NCBI GenBank assembly: GCA_009773755.1
Contig: WSZJ01000097.1
Location: 1-64,000, forward strand
Direction: 5' to 3'
DNA length: 64,000 nucleotides
Source: Planctomycetota bacterium
Lineage (GTDB): Bacteria; Planctomycetota; MHYJ01; WSZJ01
Numbering within the stretch: position 1 is the stretch's first letter; each line of letters starts with the position of its first letter. The translations under genes and the position numbers were made by a program. The notes beneath the pieces are model-generated. The model worked only from the letters and a program-made list of their open reading frames with translations. It had not been told where the DNA came from and made no database searches. This document shows, one piece after another, positions 54,267 through 64,000 of the stretch.

Positions 54267-55352
54267 CTACTTCGTCTGCGGTTCGACTCCGAACGGCTCC
54301 AGCAGTTCACGGACGTACACGCGGGCGCGCGCCGGGGCGGGCTCGAGGCCTGTGGAGCCGTAGAGCGCGTGAGCGAGGGAAGCGGCGACCGCACGGGCCT
54401 GTGAATCGCGAGCGGTCTCGAGGGCGGCGAGTTCGGCCATGAGGCGATTGAGACGGCGGCTCTCGTCCTTGTCGATGGCGTCGCCCTTCGCGGCGAGGCC
54501 CTTGATGTCGCGGCACAGCTCAGCGCCACGGCCGGCGGTGAGCGATTCCACGTGCCTCGAGAGCGATTCGAGATTCATGAATGCGGCCTGGATCGCCGCG
54601 GCGGCTTCGGGGTGCGACAGGTAGATGACGGAGGCGCATTTGCGGCGGAGCGTGGCGTCGTGGTCGGTCCACTCCACACGCCAGGGGGCGAGGACGAGGG
54701 CGGGATCGGAGTCGGGTGATGCGCCGACGGTGGCGAGAGTGGCGGTGAGGTGCGCGGCGGCGTCCGCGTATCCGTGGAGAAACGCCTTCTCCGTCTCTCG
54801 GGCGCGGTCGGCATCCTCGTCGGTGCCGATGACGAGGTGCGTTTCGCCGAGGCCGGTCTTCCCGGGACAGCGGCCGGTGCGGTCGATGTAGTCCTTGAGG
54901 AGCTTGAAGCGGACCGGGTTCACGCGCTCGTAATCGGCGGCGAACTCGGTATCGTCCTTGACGCATTTCGCCAGGTCGCGGAAATCGCCCAGGCGGGCCT
55001 GCATGGCGGGGTTCTGTTCTTCGAAACGGAACGCGCCGACGACGCGGTAGCGGCCGGGGGGGAAGTGCTGTTCGAGCGGGCCTATCTCGGCGAGGAAGTG
55101 GCCCTTTTCGACGATGCAGGAAGTGGTCAGGAGGAACTTGAAGCTGTCGGGGGGCTGGAGGCCGACGAAGATCCTGGTGCCGTCGGGGTAGAGGGAATCG
55201 CCGTTGATGTAGACGAAGGAGAGTTCCTTGCCGGCCGAAAAATCGGACTTGAGCTCGGCCTTCATCGTAAGGACCTGGGGCTCCTGCGCTTCCGCGAGGC
55301 CTGCAAATAAAAACATCGAGAACGCGGCGATGAAGCCGATCAGGCGCCACAT
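54267..55352 (-). CDS. secreted hypothetical protein
   Basis: MWRLIGFIAAFSMFLFAGLAEAQEPQVLTMKAELKSDFSAGKELSFVYING. Confidence 0.65.
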   Translation of the reverse strand: MWRLIGFIAAFSMFLFAGLAEAQEPQVLTMKAELKSDFSAGKELSFVYINGDSLYPDGTRIFVGLQPPDSFKFLLTTSCIVEKGHFLAEIGPLEQHFPPGRYRVVGAFRFEEQNPAMQARLGDFRDLAKCVKDDTEFAADYERVNPVRFKLLKDYIDRTGRCPGKTGLGETHLVIGTDEDADRARETEKAFLHGYADAAAHLTATLATVGASPDSDPALVLAPWRVEWTDHDATLRRKCASVIYLSHPEAAAAIQAAFMNLESLSRHVESLTAGRGAELCRDIKGLAAKGDAIDKDESRRLNRLMAELAALETARDSQARAVAASLAHALYGSTGLEPAPARARVYVRELLEPFGVEPQTK

Positions 55353-55636
55353 GGGCGTTTCCCTCCGGGTACACAGTTTCGCGACAGCGGGGGAACGGAA
55401 ACGCAAAGAGAGTGCCGGGGCGAGTGAGAAGCGGCGGTCGACGCAAGTCCGCGCGGCGCGACGGGAAGCGAGAATCGTTACGGCGATGTAACGCGGTTCA
55501 GGGTGTTTCGCGCGGAAATCACGGGGCGCCGGGGTAACAAATGGCCCGTTCCGGGGCGTTACCGCGGGGAAACGGGAGTGAATTGACGCAGCGCGTTATC
55601 CGGGCGGTTCGTGAGTAGCGGCAAGATTCTTCAGGT

Positions 55637-56053
55637 TACACGGAGTTCACGGAGACCACAGAGGTCACAGAGAAAAGTGCGTGGCTCATCCGGGAACTCA
55701 TTGGATCGCCCCACGCAGGAATCTCGAACGGCTTCCTGTCTGTATTCGCTTTTATTCTCCTTCATTCGCGACCCGTCTTTGTTTCTCAGTTCCACCGCTT
55801 GCAATCTGCGAAAAACAAAGACGGGTCGCGAATAAAAGAGAATGAAAGAGAATAGAACTGACGACCCGAATCCCGCGACCCACAGAAAGCCCGGAACGAC
55901 CCTTCTTTTTTCTCTGTTCTACTAACCGTCACATTCTTCGAGTGACGCCAAGAATTTCACGGCGTCAATCCCTACAACGGCATGTCTTTGCGCTGAGCGA
56001 GCGGAGCGAGTCGAAGGGCTCTGTGACCTCCGTGCTCTCCGTGAACTCCGTGT
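55637..56053. repeat. composite intergenic inverted-repeat element (CACGGAG-type flanks with nested 20-bp perfect hairpin)
   Basis: ACACGGAGTTCACGGAGACCACAGAGGTCACAGAG vs CTCTGTGACCTCCGTGCTCTCCGTGAACTCCGTGT; nested TTCGCGACCCGTCTTTGTTT (55765-55784) / AAACAAAGACGGGTCGCGAA (55813-55832). Confidence 0.85.
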
Positions 56054-56094
56054 CAATCCAGAGACCTTCAGCGCTCTTCAATAAGTAAGGTCAG

Positions 56095-56919
56095 CTAGTC
56101 GTCCTCGTCCTCTTCCTCCGGCGGCCCCCTCTCCGGAGCTTCCGCCGGCAGGAACGACGCCGGCCGCGGGCGCGTCGGGGCGACGCGTCCCGATTCCTTC
56201 GCGGCTTTCTGCTCGAGCGCGGTCAGCGCGGTCCAGAGCGGCTCGCTGGATTCGGCCGCGCGGAGCAGCTCCGGAAGCCCCTTCGCGACCGGCAGCATCC
56301 CGGTGCCCTTCTGACGCCTCATGATCCGCAGGTCTTCGCACGCCTGGCGCCAGAGCTTCCGCTCGGATTCGGGACGGGCGACCATGAGGTTCTCGACATC
56401 GCGTTCGACCGCCTCGTAAGGGCGCGCGGAGACGGACATGGAGCTCGACGCGGACACGGGGGCGCGGACGGTCATGTGTTTCGGCACGGCGGCGACGGCG
56501 GCAAACATGAAGATCATGGCGATGGCCGCGATGACCAGGCCGAAGCCGAACAGGATGACGTTGATGAGGGCGACCCAGTAGGCGACCTGGCACATCCCCA
56601 GCCCGCTGGGATTCAGGCGTCCTTCCTGAATGCTCCGGATATCAGACCTCGCTTTGATCCAGGCCGGGATCGACAGAAGCGGCCCGCAGCCGACGACCCA
56701 GGCCGCCGCGGCAAGGATCAGGGCGAGCGGAGAGGGGTCGGGAAGCGTCGCGCCGTAGGCGGGCGGGGCGCCTCCCTGCTGCCAGGAATTCGGGCCGGGC
56801 GCGGTGACGTAAACAGGGGTCGGCGGAGGCGCGGACGGGGCAGACGACGGCCCGCCGCACTTCGCGCAGGACGTACCGGCGGCATCGACCGGCGAACCGC
56901 AACTCGGGCAGAAAGCCAT
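56095..56919 (-). CDS. zinc-ribbon membrane protein (DUF4190-like)
   Basis: MAFCPSCGSPVDAAGTSCAKCGGP then TM segments. Confidence 0.7.
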   Translation of the reverse strand: MAFCPSCGSPVDAAGTSCAKCGGPSSAPSAPPPTPVYVTAPGPNSWQQGGAPPAYGATLPDPSPLALILAAAAWVVGCGPLLSIPAWIKARSDIRSIQEGRLNPSGLGMCQVAYWVALINVILFGFGLVIAAIAMIFMFAAVAAVPKHMTVRAPVSASSSMSVSARPYEAVERDVENLMVARPESERKLWRQACEDLRIMRRQKGTGMLPVAKGLPELLRAAESSEPLWTALTALEQKAAKESGRVAPTRPRPASFLPAEAPERGPPEEEDEDD

Positions 56920-57178
56920 GGTCCCTCTCCTTTTGGAAAGGCCGGAAACCCGGCCCGATCAAAGAGGTAAGGCTGTCGAAAGCTCTTTAGCTCGAAATCC
57001 TGCGTGACCGCTTCACTTGATCGATTTCCTGGTGGTCAGGAGATTCACCTTCATATCCATTTCCAGCATCCTCGGCGACGACCGGGCGCAGCGCGAAAAG
57101 GACGAAGGCGAGGGCCATGCGCATGGGTCGTTTCCTGATGAGGAGGAAGCGGCCCAGTCTAGTCGTCCGACGTCGGAT

Positions 57179-57316
57179 TCAGGCGCGCTGTTTTGAAGCG
57201 GCGACCGGGAGCGCCGGGCGGTCCTTCCGGGCCCGCACCGCCGCGAGCGCGGAGCCAAGGACGAGGGCGGACAGGACGAGAGCGAACAGCACACGCTCCC
57301 AGCGATCCTTCACCAT
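57179..57316 (-). CDS. small single-TM hypothetical protein
   Basis: MVKDRWERVLFALVLSALVLGSALAAVRARKDRPALPVAASKQRA. Confidence 0.4.
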   Translation of the reverse strand: MVKDRWERVLFALVLSALVLGSALAAVRARKDRPALPVAASKQRA

Positions 57317-57401
57317 GGCGGTGCCCTCCCAGAAAAACGGGAAAGGGCGCTTGCCCTCCCCCGAGTGTCGTTGCTCCGAACTCCCGACTCCCGTCTCCCG
57401 A

Positions 57402-59771
57402 CTAAGCCGTGGTGGAACCCGCCTCCGCAGTCTCACGATCAGCCGAAGAAACGTGTCTGGCTTGCCAAGCAGGAAGCGTCAGTCGCACTTCGCGCGCCTT
57501 CGCGCCGACCTGCGGTCCGACGATGCCTGCCCTTTCGAGGGCGTCCATGAGCTTGCCGGCGCGGGAGAAACCGATCTCGAGTTTGCGCTGGAGGAGAGAG
57601 ACGCTGCCGCGCTGCTCGCCGATGATGACCTCGGCTGCCCTTTCGAAGAACTCGTCGTCGCAGCCCGCTGTGCCGTCGGCGCTGTCTCCGGCGGATTCGG
57701 CGACCTGCGTCAGGGTCGGGTCGAAGGTCGCGGCGCCGCCCTTTTCGTGGAGCCAGGTGATGACGTTCTTCGACTCCTCGTCGGGGATCCAGGTGCACTG
57801 CGCGCGCATGAGCTGCTGGCAGCCGTTGATCATGAGGAGCATGTCGCCCTTGCCGAGGAGCTTTTCGGCGCCCGGCTGGTCGAGAATCGTGCGGCTGTCC
57901 ACGTTCGCGGCGACCTTGAAGGCGATGCGGCTGGGCATGTTCGACTTGATGAGGCCCGTGATGACGTCGACCGACGGACGCTGCGTCGCGAGCACCAGGT
58001 GGATGCCGACCGCGCGTGACTTCTGCGAGAGCCGCTGGATCGTCGCTTCGACTTCCTTCGCGCTCACCATCATGAGATCTGCGAGCTCGTCGATGATCAC
58101 CACGATGTACGGCAGGTGCGTCTCGACGTCCGGCGGCTCCTCGCCTTCGATCGTCAGCTTCTCCAGAATCGCCTTGTCCCCCAGCTTGTTGAACTGCTCG
58201 ATCTTCTTCACGCCGACTTTCGCGAAGAGGCTGTACCGCTCTTCCATCTGCGCCACCAGCCATTCGAGAACCATCGGCGCGCGGCGCATGTCGGTGACGA
58301 CCGGCGCCATCAGGTGCGGGATCTCCTTGAACATCGCCATCTCGACCTGCTTCGGGTCCACGAGGATCAGCTTTAGATCTTCGGAAGTGCGTGTGAGCAG
58401 CATCGACAGGATCATCGTCGTCAGGCACACGCTCTTCCCTGACCCCGTCGTCCCCGCCACGAGCAGGTGCGGCATGTCCTGCAGGTCGTAGATCACCGGC
58501 AGCCCCGTCGCGCCCTGCCCGAAGAAGAGCGGCAGATGCATCTTCCGCCACGAATCCTCGGTCTGGACGATCAGGTTGCGCAGGCGGACGGCCGCGGAAC
58601 GCGGGTTCGGGACCTCGATGCCGATCGTGGTTTTGCCGGGAAGCGGATAGACGACGCGCAGGGTCGGGACGCCGAGGTGGATGGAGAGATCCGGCGAGAG
58701 GCCGATGATCTTGCCGACGCGCGTCCCCGGACAAAGCTCGAGCTCGTACATCGTCACCACCGGCCCGGCCTGGTAGTCCACGACGCGGGCGCTGACCTCG
58801 AAGCTCTCGAGGGCGCGGGTGAGGGCGAGGACGCGGCCTTCCTGGTCGATCTCGATCTCTTCGATCTCGACGTCTTCGAGAAGCGTGATCGGGGGGAGCT
58901 CGGGGTTCGGCTTGTGGATTACGTCTTTGCGCTTGGGTTCGGGCTTCGATTCGACCTTCGCGACAGGTGCGGGCGCAGGAGCCGGAACGGCGACGGGCTC
59001 GGGCATGGGCACGTCGACCGTTTCGCCGGTCACCGGCGCCTCTTCGCGCACGACTTCCCCCATCACCGGCTTGAACTCGCGCTTCGGCGCGGGCGCTGGG
59101 ACGGCGGCGGCCGCGAGAGCCTGGCGTCGGCGATTCAGCAGGCCGCGCGCGGAGTCAAACAGCTTCCCCCACGCGACCTTCCCCCACGTCGCGTCGAACG
59201 ACCCTTCCAGCGCCTGCGAACCGCGCAGGAAGAACGAGAGCAGCACCCAGTCGGTCGCGATGAGCGCGGAAGACGCCAGCGCGAAGAGCACCGCCATCAC
59301 CGCCCCGACGGTCCCGAGGTTGTCCGAGAGGATCCGCGCTAGCGCTTCGCCATAAAGCCCGCCCATCGACGTCATCGTGTTGTGCCACCGCGAGCCCTGC
59401 GCGATCGCGGGGGTCGCGAGCGACGCCAGCGTCGAGGCCGACAGCACGACGATCGCCGCGCCGAAGAACTTGAAGAACGGGTCGGTCGTCTTCTTGCGCA
59501 GAAACATCGCGCCGCCCCAGATCGACGTGAGCGTGGCGATGAGGAACGCGCCGATGCCGAAGTGGAGGAACATGAACCAGGCGAAGGCCGCCCCTGCCTT
59601 CGACCCCTTGTTCACGATCTCGGAATTCGGCGGGTACATCATCCCGCCCCAGTCGCCCGGATCGTGCGTCGCCAGCGCGACCCACGCGAAGGCGCTCGCG
59701 AGGAAGATCGCGATGCCGACCCACTCGCAGAGTTGTTCGGACTTCGGGGCGGTTGACGGCGTCTTGGCCAT
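57402..59771 (-). CDS. ftsK: DNA translocase FtsK/SpoIIIE
   Basis: TM domain; LPHLLVAGTTGSGKSVCLTTMILSML; YIVVIIDELADLMMVSAKEVE; C-terminal gamma-like domain. Confidence 0.92.
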   Translation of the reverse strand: MAKTPSTAPKSEQLCEWVGIAIFLASAFAWVALATHDPGDWGGMMYPPNSEIVNKGSKAGAAFAWFMFLHFGIGAFLIATLTSIWGGAMFLRKKTTDPFFKFFGAAIVVLSASTLASLATPAIAQGSRWHNTMTSMGGLYGEALARILSDNLGTVGAVMAVLFALASSALIATDWVLLSFFLRGSQALEGSFDATWGKVAWGKLFDSARGLLNRRRQALAAAAVPAPAPKREFKPVMGEVVREEAPVTGETVDVPMPEPVAVPAPAPAPVAKVESKPEPKRKDVIHKPNPELPPITLLEDVEIEEIEIDQEGRVLALTRALESFEVSARVVDYQAGPVVTMYELELCPGTRVGKIIGLSPDLSIHLGVPTLRVVYPLPGKTTIGIEVPNPRSAAVRLRNLIVQTEDSWRKMHLPLFFGQGATGLPVIYDLQDMPHLLVAGTTGSGKSVCLTTMILSMLLTRTSEDLKLILVDPKQVEMAMFKEIPHLMAPVVTDMRRAPMVLEWLVAQMEERYSLFAKVGVKKIEQFNKLGDKAILEKLTIEGEEPPDVETHLPYIVVIIDELADLMMVSAKEVEATIQRLSQKSRAVGIHLVLATQRPSVDVITGLIKSNMPSRIAFKVAANVDSRTILDQPGAEKLLGKGDMLLMINGCQQLMRAQCTWIPDEESKNVITWLHEKGGAATFDPTLTQVAESAGDSADGTAGCDDEFFERAAEVIIGEQRGSVSLLQRKLEIGFSRAGKLMDALERAGIVGPQVGAKAREVRLTLPAWQARHVSSADRETAEAGSTTA

Positions 59772-59910
59772 GACTCCTCCGGGAGGACGAGGGCGAAAGG
59801 ACGGGCACGCAGGCGGGCAAGCGGGCAAAGACTCAGACCCGCCGCAGGCACGGAGTGACAGCGGGACCTCTCTTTTTTCGGCAGAAACGAGGGGCTAAAC
59901 TGAGGCCAAA

Positions 59911-60381
59911 ATGAACCCGAAGCGACGCCCCACGAAACCGCGCAAGAAACGGTTGCCGTGGATGATTGCCGACCTTCTGACTCCGCTCCCGGGCGAGCAC
60001 ATCGAGTTCGACGATCGCGGACTCAAATCGCTCTCCGGCGACCATTTGCGCTGGTCACTCGGCTGGCAGGAGATCCGGCGAATCGGCTGGATGACGGAGG
60101 ACACCGGGATCGCCGTTACGGACGATCGGTTCCTGGTCTTGCAGGCGCCGGACACCGTCTACTTCCTCGCGGATGGCGCGCAGGGTGTCGCGGAACTCGA
60201 CAGGGAGATTGAACGACGCTTCAAGCTGAGTTATGGCCCCTTGGGTTCGCTTGCAAATCGCACGGACAATGCTTCCGTCGTCACCTGGCCCGCAGAAGAC
60301 TCGGGTCGGGAACTCTGGGCACTCCTTGAACGCGATTTCGGGAATAACGTGCCCGTGCACTACATGACGAGCCGCACCTGA
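59911..60381 (+). CDS. hypothetical protein
   Basis: Uninterrupted ORF between two minus-strand genes. Confidence 0.5.
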   Translation: MNPKRRPTKPRKKRLPWMIADLLTPLPGEHIEFDDRGLKSLSGDHLRWSLGWQEIRRIGWMTEDTGIAVTDDRFLVLQAPDTVYFLADGAQGVAELDREIERRFKLSYGPLGSLANRTDNASVVTWPAEDSGRELWALLERDFGNNVPVHYMTSRT

Positions 60382-60382
60382 C

Positions 60383-62212
60383 TCATTCGTACTCCACGCC
60401 GATCGTGAACTCAACCCGCCCGTCTTCCAGCTTGCGGATGTTCGTGATCGAAACCGGCCAGCCGCCGCCGAGTTGGGAGCGGCTGGAGGGTGTGGTGAAG
60501 GGGGTGAAGGCGTCGTTGGACGCGCTCGGGTAAGGAATCGAGCGGAGGAAGACACCGGGAGCCGCGGGGCCGTCGATGCCGTGAGAGACGACGAGCGCGA
60601 CGTGGCGTTTGACGACGCGCCAGATCATGAGGCCTTCGGCCGCGAGGTCGCGGTCGAACTTGTGCTTCTTGCGGTTTTCGAGAAGGAAGTACTCGCTTCC
60701 GTCGGGGCGCACGAGCACCTTGAAGCACTCGGTGGCGCTTCCCTCAACCGGCGAGAGCACAAGCCGCTGCGGAACTCGCGGGTCGATGACGGCGGGCTTC
60801 AGCCAGCCGAGCTGCTCCTTGCACCAGGGGTCCATGTGCTGCGGGCGGCCGTTGGCAACCTGGTTGGACATGACGCTCCAGCCGCCGAGGCCCGTCGAGC
60901 CCGGGTTTTCGGGGCGCGCGTAGAGGTCGGGGAGGCCCAGGATGTGCCCGAACTCGTGCGCGACGACGCTGATGTTGTTCATGCGCTCGCCGCCTTCGGG
61001 AGCAATGATGAAGGGCCAGCGCTTGGTCGCGACGGTCGCGGTGCCGCGGTGGGGCCAGTAGAGGCCGCCGCGATTTCCCTGGGCCCAGCCGCCGGCGTAA
61101 ATGAAGAGGATGCCGTCGATTGTCTCGAGCGCGGCCTTGCCGTCGCGCGCTTCCAGCTTCGTCAGGACCTCGGTGAAGAACACGTCCTGCGCGCGACTTC
61201 CGGTCCCGGGAGAATACTCGGCGCGCTTCTTCTCGACCTGCACCCAATCGAACACTTTCCCCTCGATGCGGAACGCGCCGCAGGACTGCTCGACGTAGTA
61301 GTCGTTGAGGCTGCCGTAGACCGGCTGGCCGGTCGCGCTTCGGCGGTCGGCGTAAGTCGCCTTGCTGAAGAACTGCTCGTCCCAGTCCTTCGCGGCGACC
61401 TTCGCGTTGTGCTTCACGTCCGCGAACTCGACGCCGATCACGGCGAGCCGGTAGAAGTCCTTCTTCCAGTACGACGGCAGCCGCGGCTCGGTCGCGGGGT
61501 CGGCCATGAGCGTCGCGCGGATCCCCTGCGGCTTGCCGTCGCGCTCGATCGCCAGCGTGACCGCTTCGCCGGGGTTTTTGGTGGCGAGGTAATCGGTGAG
61601 CTGGGCGAGCGCGTTGACCTGCTGATCGTCGACGGCCAGCAGCAGGTCTTTGGCCTTCAGCCCCGCCTTCTCCGCCGGCGAGTCCTTCGTCACGCGCGAT
61701 ACCGGCGCGCCGCGGCCGTCGGGGGAAGCGCCGAGCTGGATGCCGAGGATGGCGCGCTGGGCGGCGAGGGCGAGCGGGCGGCTGACGGCGGAGATTTCGA
61801 CGGGAAGTGTGACTTCGGCGCCGCCGCGCTCGACGAGGAGCGTGGTCGCGGCGCCGGGGACGGAGGCGAGGACGCGCTCGCGCAGGTCCTCGGCATCGGC
61901 CAGCGACTCCCCGTCGAACTCCAGGAGGACGTCCCCCGCCTTCACCCCGGCCTTCGCGGCCGGCGAGCCCGCGGCGGCATCGATCACGCGCAGCACGCCG
62001 TCCTCGCCCGCCGCGACCGCGATGCCGAGATAGCCGGGCTGTCCCGTTTCGGTGCCGCCGGCCTTGGTCACGGTCGCCAGGACCGCTGTCTCCACCGTGC
62101 GAACCTCCGGCATCGCCGGAACGACACCGGCGCCCTGTCGCCCGCCGCAACCGGCAGCGAGCGACGCCAGCGCGAAGGCGGCGAAATGACGACCAGGGAA
62201 CGAGGTGTTCAT
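60383..62212 (-). CDS. M6-like metallopeptidase lipoprotein with two PDZ domains
   Basis: Lipobox ALASLAAGCGG; two PDZ-like segments; VVAHEFGHILGLPDLY. Confidence 0.75.
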   Translation of the reverse strand: MNTSFPGRHFAAFALASLAAGCGGRQGAGVVPAMPEVRTVETAVLATVTKAGGTETGQPGYLGIAVAAGEDGVLRVIDAAAGSPAAKAGVKAGDVLLEFDGESLADAEDLRERVLASVPGAATTLLVERGGAEVTLPVEISAVSRPLALAAQRAILGIQLGASPDGRGAPVSRVTKDSPAEKAGLKAKDLLLAVDDQQVNALAQLTDYLATKNPGEAVTLAIERDGKPQGIRATLMADPATEPRLPSYWKKDFYRLAVIGVEFADVKHNAKVAAKDWDEQFFSKATYADRRSATGQPVYGSLNDYYVEQSCGAFRIEGKVFDWVQVEKKRAEYSPGTGSRAQDVFFTEVLTKLEARDGKAALETIDGILFIYAGGWAQGNRGGLYWPHRGTATVATKRWPFIIAPEGGERMNNISVVAHEFGHILGLPDLYARPENPGSTGLGGWSVMSNQVANGRPQHMDPWCKEQLGWLKPAVIDPRVPQRLVLSPVEGSATECFKVLVRPDGSEYFLLENRKKHKFDRDLAAEGLMIWRVVKRHVALVVSHGIDGPAAPGVFLRSIPYPSASNDAFTPFTTPSSRSQLGGGWPVSITNIRKLEDGRVEFTIGVEYE

Positions 62213-62364
62213 GGCGCGGCCGATGATAACGTCTACGACGCCGCAGAGCATCGGTGCCAGGGTCCACATGGCGCTTCAGTAACAGATCGCCGAATCCGCA
62301 TAATGAACGAAGTGCCGCGCCGTTAGCCGTCCGCATCGGCTGCCGCAATAAAAGGGAGGGCGTG

Positions 62365-63000
62365 ATGACCTCGCAGCGGGTTTCTTCCGGTCTTTTGTGC
62401 GCCGTCCTCGTGCTCGTTCTGGGCTCGCACATGGCGTTGTCCCGGCGGCTGGCGGGGATCGAAGAAGCGCTCGCCAACGCCCGCGCAGAAGCGCCCGTTC
62501 CCGTCGCGAAGAATCCTGCGCCGGCCCCCGAACCTCCGTCGAACGCGGAAAAGCGGAACCTCGCAGACGCGAAAGAGAATCCGGCGACTCCCGTCCCGGT
62601 CGCGAATCCCGAGCCGCAGCCCGTTCGCGCGACCGCGGGCGAACTCACCGCCGCCGTCATCGAAGAAATCATCGACCGCAAGCTCAAGGAGCACGACCAG
62701 GGGCTCCAGGGCGGCGCGCAGGAATTTGAAGATCCCCTGGAAGTCATGAAGCGCGAACTGAACCTGACCGAAGCTCAGATCGCGCGGATCGAGACGCTTC
62801 AGGCCGACCGCAACGACGCCTACGGCCGCCTCCAGCAGGAGCCCGCCCCGAACGAGGACTACAACGAGTGGGTCGAGAAGTTCAACAGCGCGTACCTGGA
62901 AATCCGCAAGCGGTACATCGACGACCTGCGGTCGGAGCTGGAGCTCGCCCAGCGCGAAAAGTACGACTCGCTGATGAAGCGCGGGAAGCTCTCGGAGTGA
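62365..63000 (+). CDS. membrane-anchored hypothetical protein
   Basis: MTSQRVSSGLLCAVLVLVLGSHMALS; Pro/Ala linker; helical C-terminus. Confidence 0.6.
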   Translation: MTSQRVSSGLLCAVLVLVLGSHMALSRRLAGIEEALANARAEAPVPVAKNPAPAPEPPSNAEKRNLADAKENPATPVPVANPEPQPVRATAGELTAAVIEEIIDRKLKEHDQGLQGGAQEFEDPLEVMKRELNLTEAQIARIETLQADRNDAYGRLQQEPAPNEDYNEWVEKFNSAYLEIRKRYIDDLRSELELAQREKYDSLMKRGKLSE

Positions 63001-63004
63001 CGAC

Positions 63005-63880
63005 CTAGCGCCGCGGTCGGAGCTTCTTTGCCGCCGCTTCCGCGGCCTTCTTGACCCCCTCGTCCGGGTCTTCCCTCGCCGAAGCCTCCAGCGCCGTGAG
63101 CGCGAGCTCGCGCAAGTCGGGATTCAGCGCGGCGGGCTCGGCGAGCGAAGCGGCGCACGCCGCGCGGACGGCGGCGTCTTCGTCCTCGAGCAAGGACCGG
63201 GCGAGCACGGGAACGATCGCGTCCGCCCCCGGCTCGTAGCGGCACAGGCGCCCGTTCTTCGCGGCCGCGAGCCGCTTCCAGACGTCCTTCTCCTTCGACA
63301 GGACCTCGGCGAGAAGCGCCCACGGGCCGGCGCGGTAGAACGAGAGGGCGTCGGTGAGGCCGAGCATGACCGTGGCGCTCTCGGGGCCTGAGATCGCGGC
63401 CTTGAGCGCGTCGCGCCCCGCGTCCCCCATGCCGTAGAGCAGCAGCTCCGCCGCGCCCCCGCGCATGATCGTGTCCTTCGACAACATGACCTTCATGAGC
63501 GACGGGATCGCCGCCGCGGCGTCCGGGCCGATGGCGCGAAGCGCCGCGAGCGCGCCCGTACGGATGTGAAAGTCCGGCTCGAACATCAGCAGCGCCAGTC
63601 CGGTGACGGCGGATTTCGAAGCAGCCCCTGCGTACTCGAAGGCGAGGATGGCGCAGTGCCGGTACCGCTTGTTGCGCGACTCGAGGTATCCCGCGAGCGC
63701 CGAGGCCGGAAACGGGTCCATCCGCGCGATGCGGTCCGCCGCTTCCTGCCGCTTGTCCTCGCCGCCCTTCATCATCTCGTCGAATTCCGCCTGGATCGCC
63801 GCCATCTCGGGCGACGCCTCGTCCTCGGCGGCGGCGCGGAGAGCGAGAAGCGGCAGCAGGCAGAGGAGGGCGCCCTTCAT
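63005..63880 (-). CDS. secreted HEAT-repeat protein
   Basis: MKGALLCLLPLLALRAAAED then repeated HEAT-like helices. Confidence 0.65.
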   Translation of the reverse strand: MKGALLCLLPLLALRAAAEDEASPEMAAIQAEFDEMMKGGEDKRQEAADRIARMDPFPASALAGYLESRNKRYRHCAILAFEYAGAASKSAVTGLALLMFEPDFHIRTGALAALRAIGPDAAAAIPSLMKVMLSKDTIMRGGAAELLLYGMGDAGRDALKAAISGPESATVMLGLTDALSFYRAGPWALLAEVLSKEKDVWKRLAAAKNGRLCRYEPGADAIVPVLARSLLEDEDAAVRAACAASLAEPAALNPDLRELALTALEASAREDPDEGVKKAAEAAAKKLRPRR

Positions 63881-64000
63881 TTCGGACTCCTCCGGCCTTC
63901 GACGAGGTCCATGGCTTCCTGCGCCGCGGCCTTCACCGCCGGGTCCTCGTCGGACTGCAGCTCGCGGAGCGCGGGGAACGCGTCGACGACTTTCTGATAC
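63877..64000 (-). CDS. HEAT-repeat protein, C-terminal fragment (runs off window)
   Basis: YQKVVDAFPALRELQSDEDPAVKAAAQEAMDLVEGRRSPK-stop; ATGA overlap with next gene. Confidence 0.55.
   Translation of the reverse strand, partial: YQKVVDAFPALRELQSDEDPAVKAAAQEAMDLVEGRRSPK

Overview
64-kb window of a GC-rich bacterial chromosome. Gene content (Ser/Thr kinase fused to formylglycine-generating-enzyme domains, HEAT-repeat secreted proteins, many lipoproteins) would fit a Planctomycetota-like lineage, but this is not proven. Most of the window is ordinary housekeeping or hypothetical coding sequence (QueA C-terminus, LtaS-like sulfatase, PntAB transhydrogenase, RimO, FtsK, M23 and M6 peptidases, SpoIIE phosphatase, PadR, VapBC- and RelE-type toxin-antitoxin pairs). 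The standout locus is about 47.49-51.73 kb: a single-strand array of 33 tRNA genes covering all 20 amino acids, with no encoded CCA. The tRNAs are non-canonical in ordered ways. (i) Five of five tRNAs with G55 in the T-loop also have A18 instead of G18 in the D-loop, while the other 28 keep G18/U55, so the 18:55 tertiary pair appears to covary. (ii) Eight, possibly nine, tRNAs have C33 instead of U33. (iii) All three tRNA-Leu have short class-I variable loops, while Ser and Tyr keep long arms. (iv) The Met tRNA carries initiator hallmarks. Almost every long spacer in the array is a long hairpin; arms differ between copies but several share an apical CGGAGCC core. Secondary finds: an in-frame UGA at the redox-Cys position of a thioredoxin-like protein (selenocysteine candidate), an HTH-GspE ATPase fusion, intergenic palindromes built from short tandem units, and frameshifted genes. 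Everything was read by eye; no searches or folding programs were run.
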